The notes under the pieces: generated by a model
What the model was told of the DNA's origin: nothing
The model's database searches: none
Seen by the model: only the letters and a program-made list of their open reading frames with translations
Origin: CAZDRI01 sp964508055
GTDB lineage: Bacteria > Pseudomonadota > Gammaproteobacteria > PS1 > Pseudothioglobaceae
Length of the DNA stretch: 64,000 nt
Direction of reading: 5' to 3'
Assembly: GCA_964508055.1 (NCBI GenBank)
Contig: CAZDRI010000001.1
Coordinates: 21,891 to 85,890, forward strand
Made by a program: the position numbers and the translations under genes
Shown here: positions 33,943-43,434 of the stretch, piece after piece
Layout: every line of letters starts with the position of its first letter
How positions within the stretch are numbered: position 1 is the stretch's first letter

Positions 33943-35004
33943 ATGTTAATTTCAATGAGACAATTATTAGACCATGCAGCAGAAAATGATTATGGTATGC
34001 CAGCATTTAATGTAAATAATATGGAGCAAGTGCATGCTATTATGCGAGCTGCTGATAAAACTAACAGCCCAGTAATAATGCAAGGTTCAGCAGGAGCTAG
34101 GTCATATGCGGGCGAACCTTTTTTAAGGCATTTAATTACTGCTGCTACAGAATTATATCCACATATTCCAGTGGTTATGCATCAAGATCACGGAAGTGAA
34201 CCAGCTGTTTGTTTGCGTTCAATACAATCTGGGTTTAGCTCTGTTATGATGGATGGCTCTTTAATGTCTGATATGAAAACTCCATCATCATATGAATATA
34301 ATGTAAGTGTTACTAAAGAAGTTGTTAAATTTGCTCATGCAGGGGGCGTATCTGTTGAGGGTGAGTTAGGATGTTTAGGCTCATTAGAAACAGGAATGAT
34401 GGGTGAAGAAGATGGCCATGGGGCTGAAGGCAAGTTAGATGCAGATATGCTTTTAACTGACCCTGAAGAAGCAGCAAATTTCGTTAAAGAAACACAAGTT
34501 GATGCATTAGCTATAGCCATTGGAACATCACATGGTGCTTATAAGTTTACTAAAGAGCCAGAAGGTGATATTTTAAGAATTGATAGAATAAAAGAAATTC
34601 ACACAAGAATTCCAAGTACTCATTTAGTTATGCATGGCTCATCATCAGTGCCGCAAGATTGGTTAGAAATTATCAATAACTATGGTGGAGATATGGGGCA
34701 AACTTATGGTGTGCCAGTCCGCGAAATACAAGAGGGCATAAAACACGGTGTTAGAAAAGTAAATATTGATACTGATTTAAGAATGGCATCAACAGGTGCA
34801 ATTAGAAAACATTTGAGTGAGAATAAGTCAAATTTTGATCCAAGAAAGTATTTAAAAGAATCAACAAGGGCTATGCAGTCAATTTGTGAGGCAAGATTTG
34901 AAGCGTTTGGCACATCTGGCAATGCTGATAAAATCAAACCAATATCTTTAGATGAAATGGCTAGTTGCTATGCATCTGGTGAATTTAATCAGCAAGTAAA
35001 ATAG
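33943..35004 (+). CDS. fba: fructose-bisphosphate aldolase, class II, Calvin-cycle type
   Basis: Zinc-dependent aldolase joining or splitting triose phosphates; Calvin-type members also make sedoheptulose bisphosphate. The start SMRQLLDHAAENDYGMPAFN is characteristic of the CbbA/Fba subtype. The Zn ligands are in MHQDHG (His), AEGKLD region, THGAYK (His near 191 context) and MHGSSSVP (His). Length 353 aa fits this subtype (about 345-360). A GGAGAAAAAAT ribosome binding site precedes the ATG. It ends the block and is followed by a large dyad. Its subtype is the best single argument for an autotroph. Confidence 0.94.
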   Translation: MLISMRQLLDHAAENDYGMPAFNVNNMEQVHAIMRAADKTNSPVIMQGSAGARSYAGEPFLRHLITAATELYPHIPVVMHQDHGSEPAVCLRSIQSGFSSVMMDGSLMSDMKTPSSYEYNVSVTKEVVKFAHAGGVSVEGELGCLGSLETGMMGEEDGHGAEGKLDADMLLTDPEEAANFVKETQVDALAIAIGTSHGAYKFTKEPEGDILRIDRIKEIHTRIPSTHLVMHGSSSVPQDWLEIINNYGGDMGQTYGVPVREIQEGIKHGVRKVNIDTDLRMASTGAIRKHLSENKSNFDPRKYLKESTRAMQSICEARFEAFGTSGNADKIKPISLDEMASCYASGEFNQQVK

Positions 35005-35021
35005 GCTATTATTACATTACT

Positions 35022-35082
35022 ACTGCATTAACTAATAAACGAAAAAAGTTAAAAATTTTTTCTATTTCCCATTTAATGCAGT
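35022..35082. terminator. nested bidirectional terminator between fba and the DUF3108 gene
   Basis: Outer perfect arms ACTGCATTAA (35022-35031) and TTAATGCAGT (35073-35082) enclose an inner stem GAAAAAA (35041-35047) / TTTTTTC (35056-35062). It lies between two convergent genes. Confidence 0.6.
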
Positions 35083-35089
35083 GGTCTTA

Positions 35090-35812
35090 TTATTGGTTTA
35101 ATATAGTTATTATTGCATCATTAAGAGCAATTAAATTATATTCATAAATGTCGCCATTAGGCTCGTTTTGGATTATTTTAACAGCTATATAGTTAAATTT
35201 AGGAGCAAGCCATATTTCAATTTTTCTATCTTTATCTTTGACTATTTTTTTTAGTTTAATAATTTCAGTATTGTTGTCATTTATTTTTATAGCATCTCTT
35301 GTATGAGTTATAAAATGTTGATTAGCGATTTTTTTGCCATCAGCTACTTGATAATAAAAGTCTTTTTTATTAGGTTTTTTTTTAAAATCATTAGCTATTG
35401 CTAACATTAGATTTAAATCATCAATTACATTACCTTTTTTAGTATTCCAAGTTTTATTTTTTTTTGTGGTTTTTACAATTTGCTCATCAGAGTTTATAGC
35501 TATACTCACATCTTTAGCCACATCATCAGAATCAAATTCTTTGCGTTTATAGAAAATACTGTCAAGTTTGCCATTTTTAAATCTGAATTTACTTGCAGCA
35601 TTAATTTTATAGCTTTTAAGAATTGATATTAACCCTGTAGTATTAGCATTAGCAGTATAAAAGTATGTGTCGTCTTTAGCTTTTGTTAATTGGCGTTTTT
35701 CCTCAGCTACTTGCCAGCCGTTAAAAGATAATTTATAAACAGCTTTAAAGGGTTCTAAAGCGTAAGATTTAGCAAAAAAGAATACTAACAAAAGCAATTT
35801 AGTTTTTTTCAT
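35090..35812 (-). CDS. DUF3108 periplasmic protein
   Basis: 240 aa exported protein with signal peptide (KKTKLLLLVFFFAKSYA) and the DUF3108 opening PFKAVYKLSFNGWQVAE, a predicted beta-rich fold related to lipoprotein-like lipid-binding barrels. The middle has SKFRFKNGKLDSIFYKRKE and the end EIWLAPKFNYIAVKI. Members occur next to purN/purM in many Gammaproteobacteria, as here. It overlaps purN by 4 bases. No biochemical role is established to my knowledge; an envelope function is inferred from the signal peptide. Confidence 0.82.
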   Translation of the reverse strand: MKKTKLLLLVFFFAKSYALEPFKAVYKLSFNGWQVAEEKRQLTKAKDDTYFYTANANTTGLISILKSYKINAASKFRFKNGKLDSIFYKRKEFDSDDVAKDVSIAINSDEQIVKTTKKNKTWNTKKGNVIDDLNLMLAIANDFKKKPNKKDFYYQVADGKKIANQHFITHTRDAIKINDNNTEIIKLKKIVKDKDRKIEIWLAPKFNYIAVKIIQNEPNGDIYEYNLIALNDAIITILNQ

Positions 35813-36399
35813 AAAATTTTAACTTTTTCTTTTTGCAAAGAAATTTTATTTTCACTAAATAATTTAACTACTTTTGGATATAGTTTATGCTCTTCTTTTA
35901 AAACTCTATTCGCCAATATTTTCACCTTATCATCTTTTTTAACTTTTACTTTTGCTTGCATGATTATTGGTCCCATATCTAAATCTGCAGTTACGAAATG
36001 AACTGTAGCACCATGCTCTTTTTCACCAGCTTCTATTGCTCTTTTATGAGTGTCAAGTCCTGTGAATTTTGGTAATAATGATGGATGAATATTAATTATT
36101 TTTCCATAAAATTTACTCACAAAAGCAGCACTTAAAATGCGCATAAATCCTGCTAATATTATTAAATTAGCAGAGTATTTGTTTATGATTTCTATTAACT
36201 GTAAATCAAATTCATTACTGGCTAATTTGTTATTAATTGCATAGGTTTTTATATTTGCATCTTTAGCTCTTTTAAGTCCAAAAGCATTTTCATTATTGGA
36301 GATTACCGCTTTGATATTTATACTCTTATTATGAGATTTATCAATTAATGCTTGTAAATTAGAGCCAGAACCAGAAATTAACACAATTGCATTAAGCAT
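35809..36399 (-). CDS. purN: phosphoribosylglycinamide formyltransferase
   Basis: Transfers the formyl group of 10-formyl-THF to GAR, third step of purine synthesis. ISGSGSNLQAL binds the phosphate, INIHPSLLPKFTGLDTHKRA contains the catalytic Asn-His pair, and GATVHFVTADLDMGPII has the catalytic Asp. At 196 aa it is slightly short but within range (about 200-215). It lies 3 bases after purM and overlaps the DUF3108 gene, forming a purM-purN-DUF3108 operon on the minus strand. Confidence 0.95.
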   Translation of the reverse strand: MLNAIVLISGSGSNLQALIDKSHNKSINIKAVISNNENAFGLKRAKDANIKTYAINNKLASNEFDLQLIEIINKYSANLIILAGFMRILSAAFVSKFYGKIINIHPSLLPKFTGLDTHKRAIEAGEKEHGATVHFVTADLDMGPIIMQAKVKVKKDDKVKILANRVLKEEHKLYPKVVKLFSENKISLQKEKVKIL

Positions 36400-36402
36400 A
36401 AA

Positions 36403-37407
36403 TCAGATAATTTTAATATTAGTATTTTTTACCTTTTCAATATGACCGATAAGCCAAGCATTCTCTCCGCTGCTTGTTAAAATATCTATTGTATTATCAG
36501 CATCCTTTGCAGCAACTATAACCACCATACCTACTCCACAATTAAATACCCTATACATTTCATTTGTATTTACATTGCCTTTTTCTTGCAACCAATTAAA
36601 TACTTCTGGTATTTGCCATGTTTGAGTGTCAATTACTGCGCATAAATCTTGTTTTATTACTCGTGGGATATTTTCTAATATTCCACCGCCAGTTATATGA
36701 GCAATAGCATTAACTTTTATTTTTGCTATAAGATTTAATATAGTTCTAACATAAATTTTAGTAGGCTCTATTAAAGTATCAAGATTTATAGAAGGGTTTT
36801 TTTCTTTTTCAAGGATTTTTCTAATAAGTGAGTAACCATTAGAATGAGGACCAGAAGATTCAATAGCTACAATTACATTATTTTCAGCTACATTATCTCC
36901 TGTTATTACTTTTCCTTTTTCCACAGCACCTACACAAAATCCAGCCAAATCATATTCTTCATTATTATACATTGATGGCATTTCAGCAGTTTCACCGCCA
37001 ATCAAGGCACAGTTTGCTTGTTTACAACCAGCAGCAATACCTTTAATAACAGCTGCAGCTAAATCAATATTTAATTTACCAGTAGCATAATAATCTAAAA
37101 AAAATAAAGGCTCAGCCCCTTGCACTATTAAATCATTAACACACATTGCAACTAAGTCTATGCCAATAGTATCATGCTTACCTAACATTTCCGCTAATTT
37201 TAATTTAGTGCCTACCCCATCAGTTGCTGATACTAATAGCGGACTTTTATATTTATTTAAGTCTAATTCAAATAATGCTCCAAATCCACCTATATTAGAT
37301 ACTACTCCATCTCTATTAGTTGATTTTGTAAAAGGTTTTATTTTTGCTACTAATTTATTACCAGCCTCAATATCAACCCCAGATGATTTATAAGTCAATT
37401 CTGTCAT
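36403..37407 (-). CDS. purM: phosphoribosylformylglycinamidine cyclo-ligase
   Basis: ATP-dependent ring closure of FGAM to AIR, fifth step of purine synthesis. Family signatures are YKSSGVDIEAGNKLV at the start, LVSATDGVGTKLKLA, GIDLVAMCVNDLIVQGAEP, ALIGGETAEMPSMY, SSGPHSNGYSLIR and AHITGGGILENIPR. Length 334 aa is slightly short against the usual 345 but complete. First gene of the purM-purN-DUF3108 operon, divergent from the PgsA-like gene. Confidence 0.96.
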   Translation of the reverse strand: MTELTYKSSGVDIEAGNKLVAKIKPFTKSTNRDGVVSNIGGFGALFELDLNKYKSPLLVSATDGVGTKLKLAEMLGKHDTIGIDLVAMCVNDLIVQGAEPLFFLDYYATGKLNIDLAAAVIKGIAAGCKQANCALIGGETAEMPSMYNNEEYDLAGFCVGAVEKGKVITGDNVAENNVIVAIESSGPHSNGYSLIRKILEKEKNPSINLDTLIEPTKIYVRTILNLIAKIKVNAIAHITGGGILENIPRVIKQDLCAVIDTQTWQIPEVFNWLQEKGNVNTNEMYRVFNCGVGMVVIVAAKDADNTIDILTSSGENAWLIGHIEKVKNTNIKII

Positions 37408-37454
37408 TTTTATTTTTCCGTATAATATAGCTGTTTAATTTATTTTTCAAACAA

Positions 37455-38006
37455 ATGAATTTATCGTTGCTACCAAACACTCTAACTTTAACAAGAATAA
37501 TTTTAACATTTCCAATCGTTTTCTTATTATTAAAACAATCTTTTTTATTAGCTTTTATATTATTTTTAATAGCAGGCATCACTGATGGTCTTGATGGATT
37601 TATTGCTAAAAAATTTAAATATCAAACACAATTAGGCTCTATTTTAGACCCATTGGCAGATAAACTATTATTAGTATCAAGTTTTTTAGCATTATTTATA
37701 GTAGGGCTTATACCGTGGTGGCTATTAATTACTATTGCTATCAGAGATATTATAATAATAGCAGGCACAGTAGGTTTTTATTACGCTGATGGTTTAAAAC
37801 AAAAAAGATTACTCACTCCTTCTAATTTAAGCAAATTAAATACTGTCTTACAAATATCATTGGTTGCATTATTGATGATAAGTCAGGTTTTTCTGCCATT
37901 AAAAGATATGTTAGATGTCGGTTACATTATAGTAGGCACAAGCACAGTTTTAAGCGGCATAGATTATACTTGGTTATGGATAAAAACTATATTGTTAGAA
38001 AAATAG
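37455..38006 (+). CDS. pgsA: CDP-alcohol phosphatidyltransferase, PgsA-like
   Basis: Inner-membrane enzyme, most likely phosphatidylglycerophosphate synthase, which makes the precursor of phosphatidylglycerol. MNLSLLPNTLTLTRIILTFPIV is the typical opening. The family motif D-G-x2-A-x-x8-G-x3-D-x3-D is seen as DGFIAKKFKYQTQLGSILDPLADK, with Lys where Arg is usual. Five or so hydrophobic helices and 183 aa fit PgsA. It precedes hda by 3 bases. Other CDP-alcohol transferases cannot be fully excluded. Confidence 0.87.
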   Translation: MNLSLLPNTLTLTRIILTFPIVFLLLKQSFLLAFILFLIAGITDGLDGFIAKKFKYQTQLGSILDPLADKLLLVSSFLALFIVGLIPWWLLITIAIRDIIIIAGTVGFYYADGLKQKRLLTPSNLSKLNTVLQISLVALLMISQVFLPLKDMLDVGYIIVGTSTVLSGIDYTWLWIKTILLEK

Positions 38007-38009
38007 ATA

Positions 38010-38693
38010 ATGACTCAACTTAGTCTCCCAATTAAAATAAGCACCCATATGACTTTTGCTAATTATATTGAATTTGCAAATAGTCAAATAGTTCAGTTAT
38101 TAAAACAAGAATTAAAAAACAATACCACTAATTTTATTTATTTATGGGGTAATAGTTCATCAGGAAAAACCCATCTTTTACAAGCATCAGCATTAGCTGC
38201 TATTGATAATAATAAAAAGGTAGCCTATTTAGATTTTAATAAACCTATAGTAGATATAAATTTATTAGATATGATTAACTTTGATTTAATATGTTTGGAT
38301 AATATTGATAATTTAAATGATAAAGAGCAAAGAGAATTGTTTGAGCTGTACAATAAGGTTAAATTATCAACTTCAAAATTAATAGTTAGTGCTAAAAGAC
38401 CACCAAAAGAATTAGAGTTTAGTATTAATGATATAAAAACTAGACTTAGCTTTGCTTTAACTTTTCATCTAAAAAACCCAAATGATGAAGAGAAAAAAAT
38501 AATATTAGAAAAAAAAGCAACAGCTAAAGGGTTAATAATTAAAAATAATATCTATAAATATTTATTAAATAATCAAAATCGTGATTTAAAATTTTTACTT
38601 AAAATCATTGATAAAATTGATAAAAAATCAATACAGGAAAAAAAGCCAATTACTCTTAATTTATTAAAACAAGTATTAGCTGATTATCACTAA
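38010..38693 (+). CDS. hda: DnaA regulatory inactivator Hda
   Basis: AAA+ protein that, bound to the sliding clamp, stimulates ATP hydrolysis by DnaA and so prevents re-initiation. Residues 2-8, TQLSLPI, match the clamp-binding QL(S/P)LP motif of Hda. Walker A is YLWGNSSSGKTHLLQA, Walker B DLICLDNIDNL, and there is no C-terminal DnaA DNA-binding domain. The 227 aa length is normal. The gene follows pgsA by 3 bases. Confidence 0.93.
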   Translation: MTQLSLPIKISTHMTFANYIEFANSQIVQLLKQELKNNTTNFIYLWGNSSSGKTHLLQASALAAIDNNKKVAYLDFNKPIVDINLLDMINFDLICLDNIDNLNDKEQRELFELYNKVKLSTSKLIVSAKRPPKELEFSINDIKTRLSFALTFHLKNPNDEEKKIILEKKATAKGLIIKNNIYKYLLNNQNRDLKFLLKIIDKIDKKSIQEKKPITLNLLKQVLADYH

Positions 38694-38746
38694 TAAAGAC
38701 TACTGTAAAATAACTATTAATAACTATTTCAATACTTGTGTTAATT

Positions 38747-40111
38747 ATGGAATATTTTCCAATTTTTTTAGATATTAAAAATAAAGACTGTCTTATAGTG
38801 GGAGGAGGACAGGTAGGTCTTAGAAAAACTCAATTACTATTAAAAGCAGGCGCTAAAATAATATGTATAAGTAAAAAATTCATTGCTGATTTTAAGAAAA
38901 TAGACAATATCAAACTTATAAAAAAAGAATTTGTAGCTAGTGATATAAAAAAACCAGCATTAATAATTGTTGCAACGGATAATAAAAATTTAAATGAAAA
39001 AATATCTCTATTAGCACAAGATGCAAATATTCCAGTAAATGTAGTTGATAATCCTAAACTTTGCACTTTTATTATGCCTTCAATTGTTGATAGAAATCCT
39101 ATTATTATTGCTACTACCTCTTCTGGAAAAGCACCTGTATTAGTAAGAATAATAAGGTCAAAACTTGAAAGCACCATACCAAATTATTATGGTTTACTTG
39201 CTGAGATTGCTGCAGAGTTTAGAGATAAAGTAAAACAAAAATTTAATAATATAAAAGATAGAAGATATTTTTGGGAGAGGATTTTCACAGGTATTGTGGC
39301 AGAAAAAGTATTCAGTGGGCAAATAAATGATGCTAAAAAAATGCTAAATGACGAATTAGAAAAAAGTGTACGCAAATCAGGAGAAGTTTATTTAGTTGGT
39401 AGCGGGCCTGGGGACCCAGATTTATTAACTTTTAAGGCATTAAGATTAATGCAGCAAGCTGATGTGATTTTATATGATAGATTAGTATCTAATGAAGTGC
39501 TAGAGTTAGTAAGAAGAGATGCAAAACTTATCTATGTCGGTAAAGAAAGAGGCAGGCATTATGTTAAGCAACAAGATACTAATAAACTTTTAATAAAATA
39601 TGCCAAAAAAGGTAATAGAGTTTTAAGATTAAAAGGAGGAGACCCATTTATTTTTGGTAGAGGCGGAGAGGAGATTGAAAAATTAGCAGAAAACAATATT
39701 CCTTTTCAGGTAGTGCCTGGTATCACTGCAGCATCAGGTTGTGCTGCATATTCTGGCATACCATTGACTCATAGGGATTATTCTCAATCTTGTAGGTTTG
39801 TTACTGGACATTTAAAAAATAATACTATGAATCTTCCTTGGAATGAATTAGTTTATGAAAATCAAACCATAGTTTTCTATATGGGTCTTACTGGAGCGGA
39901 ATATTTATCTAAAAAATTAATAGAGCATGGTATGGATAAAAAAATGCCAGTGGCTTTGATAGAAAGAGGAACAACTCCACATCATAAAGTTTATGTTAGT
40001 AATTTAAGCAAGTTGGCTGATTTAGTTACAAATACTAAAATACAAGCTCCAACCTTAATGATAGTCGGCAAAATTGTAAAACTTAGAGAGAAACTCAAGT
40101 GGCTAGAATAA
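38747..40111 (+). CDS. cysG: siroheme synthase, fused dehydrogenase/ferrochelatase and uroporphyrinogen methyltransferase
   Basis: Trifunctional CysG: an N-terminal NAD-dependent domain (MEYFPIFLDIKNKDCLIVGGG, residues 1-150), a dimerisation region, and a C-terminal SUMT domain from about residue 215 (VYLVGSGPGDPDLLTFKALR, ILYDRLV, RLKGGDPFIFGRGGEE, VPGITAASGCAAYSGIPLT). ATG 38747 is preferred over GTG 38738. Length 454 aa matches E. coli CysG (457). It would make siroheme for sulfite or nitrite reductases, in a sulfur oxidiser probably for reverse-type Dsr as well; that last part is inference. It overlaps mutL by 13 bases. Confidence 0.94.
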   Translation: MEYFPIFLDIKNKDCLIVGGGQVGLRKTQLLLKAGAKIICISKKFIADFKKIDNIKLIKKEFVASDIKKPALIIVATDNKNLNEKISLLAQDANIPVNVVDNPKLCTFIMPSIVDRNPIIIATTSSGKAPVLVRIIRSKLESTIPNYYGLLAEIAAEFRDKVKQKFNNIKDRRYFWERIFTGIVAEKVFSGQINDAKKMLNDELEKSVRKSGEVYLVGSGPGDPDLLTFKALRLMQQADVILYDRLVSNEVLELVRRDAKLIYVGKERGRHYVKQQDTNKLLIKYAKKGNRVLRLKGGDPFIFGRGGEEIEKLAENNIPFQVVPGITAASGCAAYSGIPLTHRDYSQSCRFVTGHLKNNTMNLPWNELVYENQTIVFYMGLTGAEYLSKKLIEHGMDKKMPVALIERGTTPHHKVYVSNLSKLADLVTNTKIQAPTLMIVGKIVKLREKLKWLE

Positions 40112-41871
40112 AAATTTTACAAGAACAAGTTGCTAATCAAATAGCTGCTGGTGAGGTAGTAGAAAGACCAGCATCAATTGTAAAAGAATTATTAGAAAAT
40201 AGCTTAGATGCAAACTCTAAACAAATAGATATAAATATTGTTGATGGAGGAGTTAAATCTATTCATATTATTGATGATGGAGATGGGATTTTAAAAGAGG
40301 ATTTAGAGCTATCATTAGCAAGGCATGCTACTAGTAAAATTCATTCTGCTTCTGATTTAGCTAAAATTTCTTCATTTGGTTTTAGAGGTGAAGCTCTAGC
40401 AAGTATTACCTCAGTTGCACAAGTGAAAATAATATCTAAATATAAAACTGAAGATTTAGCTTTTGAGTTAGATAATAATAAAGAAATAAAGCCTCAAAGC
40501 CATCCAAAAGGCACAACTGTAATTGTAGAAAATTTATTCTATAATACTCCAGCAAGGCGTAAATTTTTACGCAAAGCAAGAACAGAGTTTATCCATATTG
40601 AAAATTTATTTAAAAAAATAGTATTAAGTAATTTTGATGTTGGTTTTAGCCTTAAACATAATAATAAATTAATTTATAAATTTAAAATTGCTAATAATGA
40701 TGCAGAAAAATTACAACGCCTAAGTCAAATACTGGCTAAAGAATTTGTTGATAATTCTATTTATATTGCAGAAACAATAAATAATCTAACGCTTAGTGGC
40801 TGGATAGGTCTGCCTACTTTTAATAGATCGCAGACAGATATGCAGTTTTTTTATGTTAATAAACGAGCTGTTAAAGATAAAGTAGTATCTCATGCTGTGC
40901 GTCAAGCATATCAAGATGTGCTATTTCATGGCAGACATCCTATATATGTGCTTTATCTAACATGCAACCCTAAGTTTGTTGATGTAAATGTCCATCCTGC
41001 AAAAACAGAGGTTAGATTTTCTGAAAGTCAATTAATACATCAATTTATTTATAAATCTTTAAAAAATAAAATTGGCACTCCTTTAAATAATGAGCCAAGT
41101 AAGACAAGATTAAATTTTAGTACTTTTGGTATTAATTCCAAGCAAAAAAATCAAAGATTTAATTTTAGTGTGAAGGATGAGGTTAATTTTGAAAATATAG
41201 ATAAACTATATGGTTCATCTAAATCAGCTAATAAAACTCAAAGTAATACTATTAGCTCTGATATTTATGAGTATTTAAGTTCTGAAAATCATCCGCTAGG
41301 TTATGCACTAGGGCAATTACATGGTGTTTATATTTTGGCACAAAATGAAAATGGTTTAGTAATTGTAGATATGCATGCTGCACATGAGAGAATTACTTAT
41401 GAAAAATTAAAATCACAAAATAAAACAAAAAAAATTAAAGCACAAAATTTATTGGTACCAGAGAGCATAAATCTAACAAAAACTGAAGTCCAAATTGCAG
41501 CAAATTCAAAGAAAGAATTTAAAAATCTTGGATTTGATATAGATGTTTTATCTGAAAACAGTATAGTTATAAGGACTATTCCAGTTGTGTTAATAGAAGC
41601 TGATATAAAGAGTTTAATAAAAGATGTTATTGCTGATTTTAATAAATACGCTAAAAGTAGCAGGATAAAAGAATCTATTAATGAAATTCTAGCCACTATA
41701 GCATGTCATAGTTCTATTAAGGCTAATAGAAAACTTACTATAGATGAGATGAATAATTTACTTAGAGAAATGGAAAAAACTAAGAGAATTGACCAGTGTA
41801 ATCATGGTCGTCCAACATGGGTAGAATATAGCCTTAAAGATTTAGATAATATATTTAAAAGAGGTCAATAA
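40099..41871 (+). CDS. mutL: DNA mismatch repair protein MutL
   Basis: GHKL ATPase that couples mismatch recognition to strand incision and excision. The start is a GTG inside the cysG end, giving MARIKILQEQVANQIAAGEVVERPASIVKELLENSLDA, the invariant MutL opening. DGDGILKEDL, TSKIHSASDLAKISSFGFRGEAL and the C-terminal CHSSIKANRKLTIDEMN with HGRPTWVEYS are present. Length 590 aa is normal for gamma-type MutL. There is no DQHA(x)2E(x)4E endonuclease motif; AHERITYEK at the C-domain is the usual non-nuclease form. MutS is at the window start. Confidence 0.95.
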   Translation: MARIKILQEQVANQIAAGEVVERPASIVKELLENSLDANSKQIDINIVDGGVKSIHIIDDGDGILKEDLELSLARHATSKIHSASDLAKISSFGFRGEALASITSVAQVKIISKYKTEDLAFELDNNKEIKPQSHPKGTTVIVENLFYNTPARRKFLRKARTEFIHIENLFKKIVLSNFDVGFSLKHNNKLIYKFKIANNDAEKLQRLSQILAKEFVDNSIYIAETINNLTLSGWIGLPTFNRSQTDMQFFYVNKRAVKDKVVSHAVRQAYQDVLFHGRHPIYVLYLTCNPKFVDVNVHPAKTEVRFSESQLIHQFIYKSLKNKIGTPLNNEPSKTRLNFSTFGINSKQKNQRFNFSVKDEVNFENIDKLYGSSKSANKTQSNTISSDIYEYLSSENHPLGYALGQLHGVYILAQNENGLVIVDMHAAHERITYEKLKSQNKTKKIKAQNLLVPESINLTKTEVQIAANSKKEFKNLGFDIDVLSENSIVIRTIPVVLIEADIKSLIKDVIADFNKYAKSSRIKESINEILATIACHSSIKANRKLTIDEMNNLLREMEKTKRIDQCNHGRPTWVEYSLKDLDNIFKRGQ

Positions 41872-41951
41872 CATATTCTATATTGCAGCAAAATGCTAAT
41901 TTTGTTTATATTAAAAAATAACCATAATTTTTTATTATAAAATATAAAATC

Positions 41952-42686
41952 ATGGCTAAAGTAATAAAACTTTTTTTTAATAATCTATTTGATAGTATAA
42001 AAGATTTACTGCCGATTTTTATTGTAATAGCTTTCTTTCAATTAGTAGTTTTGCAACAAAATATTCCAAATATATCTGATATTTTAATTGGAACATTTTT
42101 TATTATTATAGGTCTTACTTTATTTGTATATGGTTTGGAAATGGGATTGTTTCCAGTAGGGGAGAACCTTGCTTTTTCTTTTGTAAGTAAAGGTAGTTTA
42201 ATATGGTTATTAATATTTTCCTTTGCTCTTGGATTTGGCACAACAGTTGCTGAACCGGCGTTAATTGCAGTAGCAAATGAAGCCGCAAAAGTAGCACAAG
42301 AGGGCGGGATTATTGCTAATACTAAAGAATCTATTAATAACTATGCACAAGGGTTGCGCTATACTGTTGCTATTTCGGTAGGTTTTGCTATTGTTATTGG
42401 GGTACTTAGAATTTTAAAAAACTGGCCTATTCAAAAAGTTATTATTGGTGGTTATATAAGCGTTGTTATTATTACATTTTTTGCGCCTGATTATATTATT
42501 GGTATAGCTTATGATGCTGGAGGCGTTACTACTTCTACCATTACCGTGCCTTTAGTTACAGCTTTAGGAGTTGGTCTTGCGACAACTATTGAGGGTAGAA
42601 ATCCTTTGACTGATGGCTTTGGTTTGATAGCTTTTGCATCGCTTACCCCAATGTCATTTGTTATGCTCTATGGGATAATAGTATGA
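41952..42686 (+). CDS. DUF1538 membrane protein (copy 1 of 2)
   Basis: 244 aa protein with six to seven hydrophobic helices. Conserved loops of the family are TTVAEPALIAVANEA near residue 100 and YDAGGVTTSTITVPLVTALG followed by IEGRNPLTDGFGLIAFASLTP at the end. The second copy directly downstream shares the same layout. The GG-T-T-S-T motif in a helix break resembles substrate-binding sites in transporters, but this is a guess. First gene of a four-gene operon with a P-II-like and a CBS protein. Confidence 0.85.
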   Translation: MAKVIKLFFNNLFDSIKDLLPIFIVIAFFQLVVLQQNIPNISDILIGTFFIIIGLTLFVYGLEMGLFPVGENLAFSFVSKGSLIWLLIFSFALGFGTTVAEPALIAVANEAAKVAQEGGIIANTKESINNYAQGLRYTVAISVGFAIVIGVLRILKNWPIQKVIIGGYISVVIITFFAPDYIIGIAYDAGGVTTSTITVPLVTALGVGLATTIEGRNPLTDGFGLIAFASLTPMSFVMLYGIIV

Positions 42687-43432
42687 AAGAATATATATAT
42701 CCATTTATTTATATGATTGTTGATATACTGCCAATTATTTTGGTGATATTTTTCTTTCAGTATGCAATTTTAAGAGAAAAAATTCCTAATTTAAAAAATA
42801 TAATTATTGGTTTTATATTAGTTTGGATAGGCATTACATTATTTTTAATAGGTCTTGAAAAAGCTTTATTCCCATTAGGAAAACTAATGGCAACTCAACT
42901 TACTTCAAAAGATTTTTTAAAAATTGCAGCTAACCCGGTTTGGCAAGATTATTTATGGGTTTATATTTTTGCTTTTGCAATAGGATTTTCCACAACTATA
43001 GCAGAACCATCATTATTAGCAGTAGCATTAAAAGCAAATCAGGTGTCTGGTGGAACTATTAAAGCTTGGAATTTAAGAATTGCTGTTGCAATAGGCGTTG
43101 CTGTTGGTATAGCATTAGGCTCCTATAGAATTGTAGTGGGAATACCACTTTATTATTTTATTATTGCTGGATATATAATAGTTTTAATTCAAACAGCATT
43201 TGTTAAAAAAGATATTATTGCTCTTGCTTATGACTCTGGAGGAGTTACTACTTCAACTGTTACTGTGCCTTTAGTTACAGCTTTAGGATTAGGCCTTGCA
43301 GGCAATATTGAAGGCAGAAATGCTTTACTTGACGGATTTGGCTTAATTGCCTTTGCATCTTTATTCCCAATTATGAGTGTTATGGGGTATGTGCAAATTG
43401 TGGATTTATTGATTAAATTAAAAAGGAGATAA
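42683..43432 (+). CDS. DUF1538 membrane protein (copy 2 of 2)
   Basis: 249 aa paralog of the preceding gene, overlapping it by 4 bases. It repeats the motifs TTIAEPSLLAVALKA, YDSGGVTTSTVTVPLVTALG and IEGRNALLDGFGLIAFASL, while the rest has diverged. Many DUF1538 proteins are single polypeptides with two such halves; here the halves are separate genes, so a heterodimer is likely. Shorter extramembrane segments and higher hydrophobicity than copy 1 in the first third. Function unknown; a transporter is the natural inference. Confidence 0.85.
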   Translation: MKEYIYPFIYMIVDILPIILVIFFFQYAILREKIPNLKNIIIGFILVWIGITLFLIGLEKALFPLGKLMATQLTSKDFLKIAANPVWQDYLWVYIFAFAIGFSTTIAEPSLLAVALKANQVSGGTIKAWNLRIAVAIGVAVGIALGSYRIVVGIPLYYFIIAGYIIVLIQTAFVKKDIIALAYDSGGVTTSTVTVPLVTALGLGLAGNIEGRNALLDGFGLIAFASLFPIMSVMGYVQIVDLLIKLKRR

Positions 43433-43434
43433 AT

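Noticed and set aside
42038..42297. Minus-strand frames inside the first DUF1538 gene
   Set aside because: Antisense of a conserved family; no independent support.
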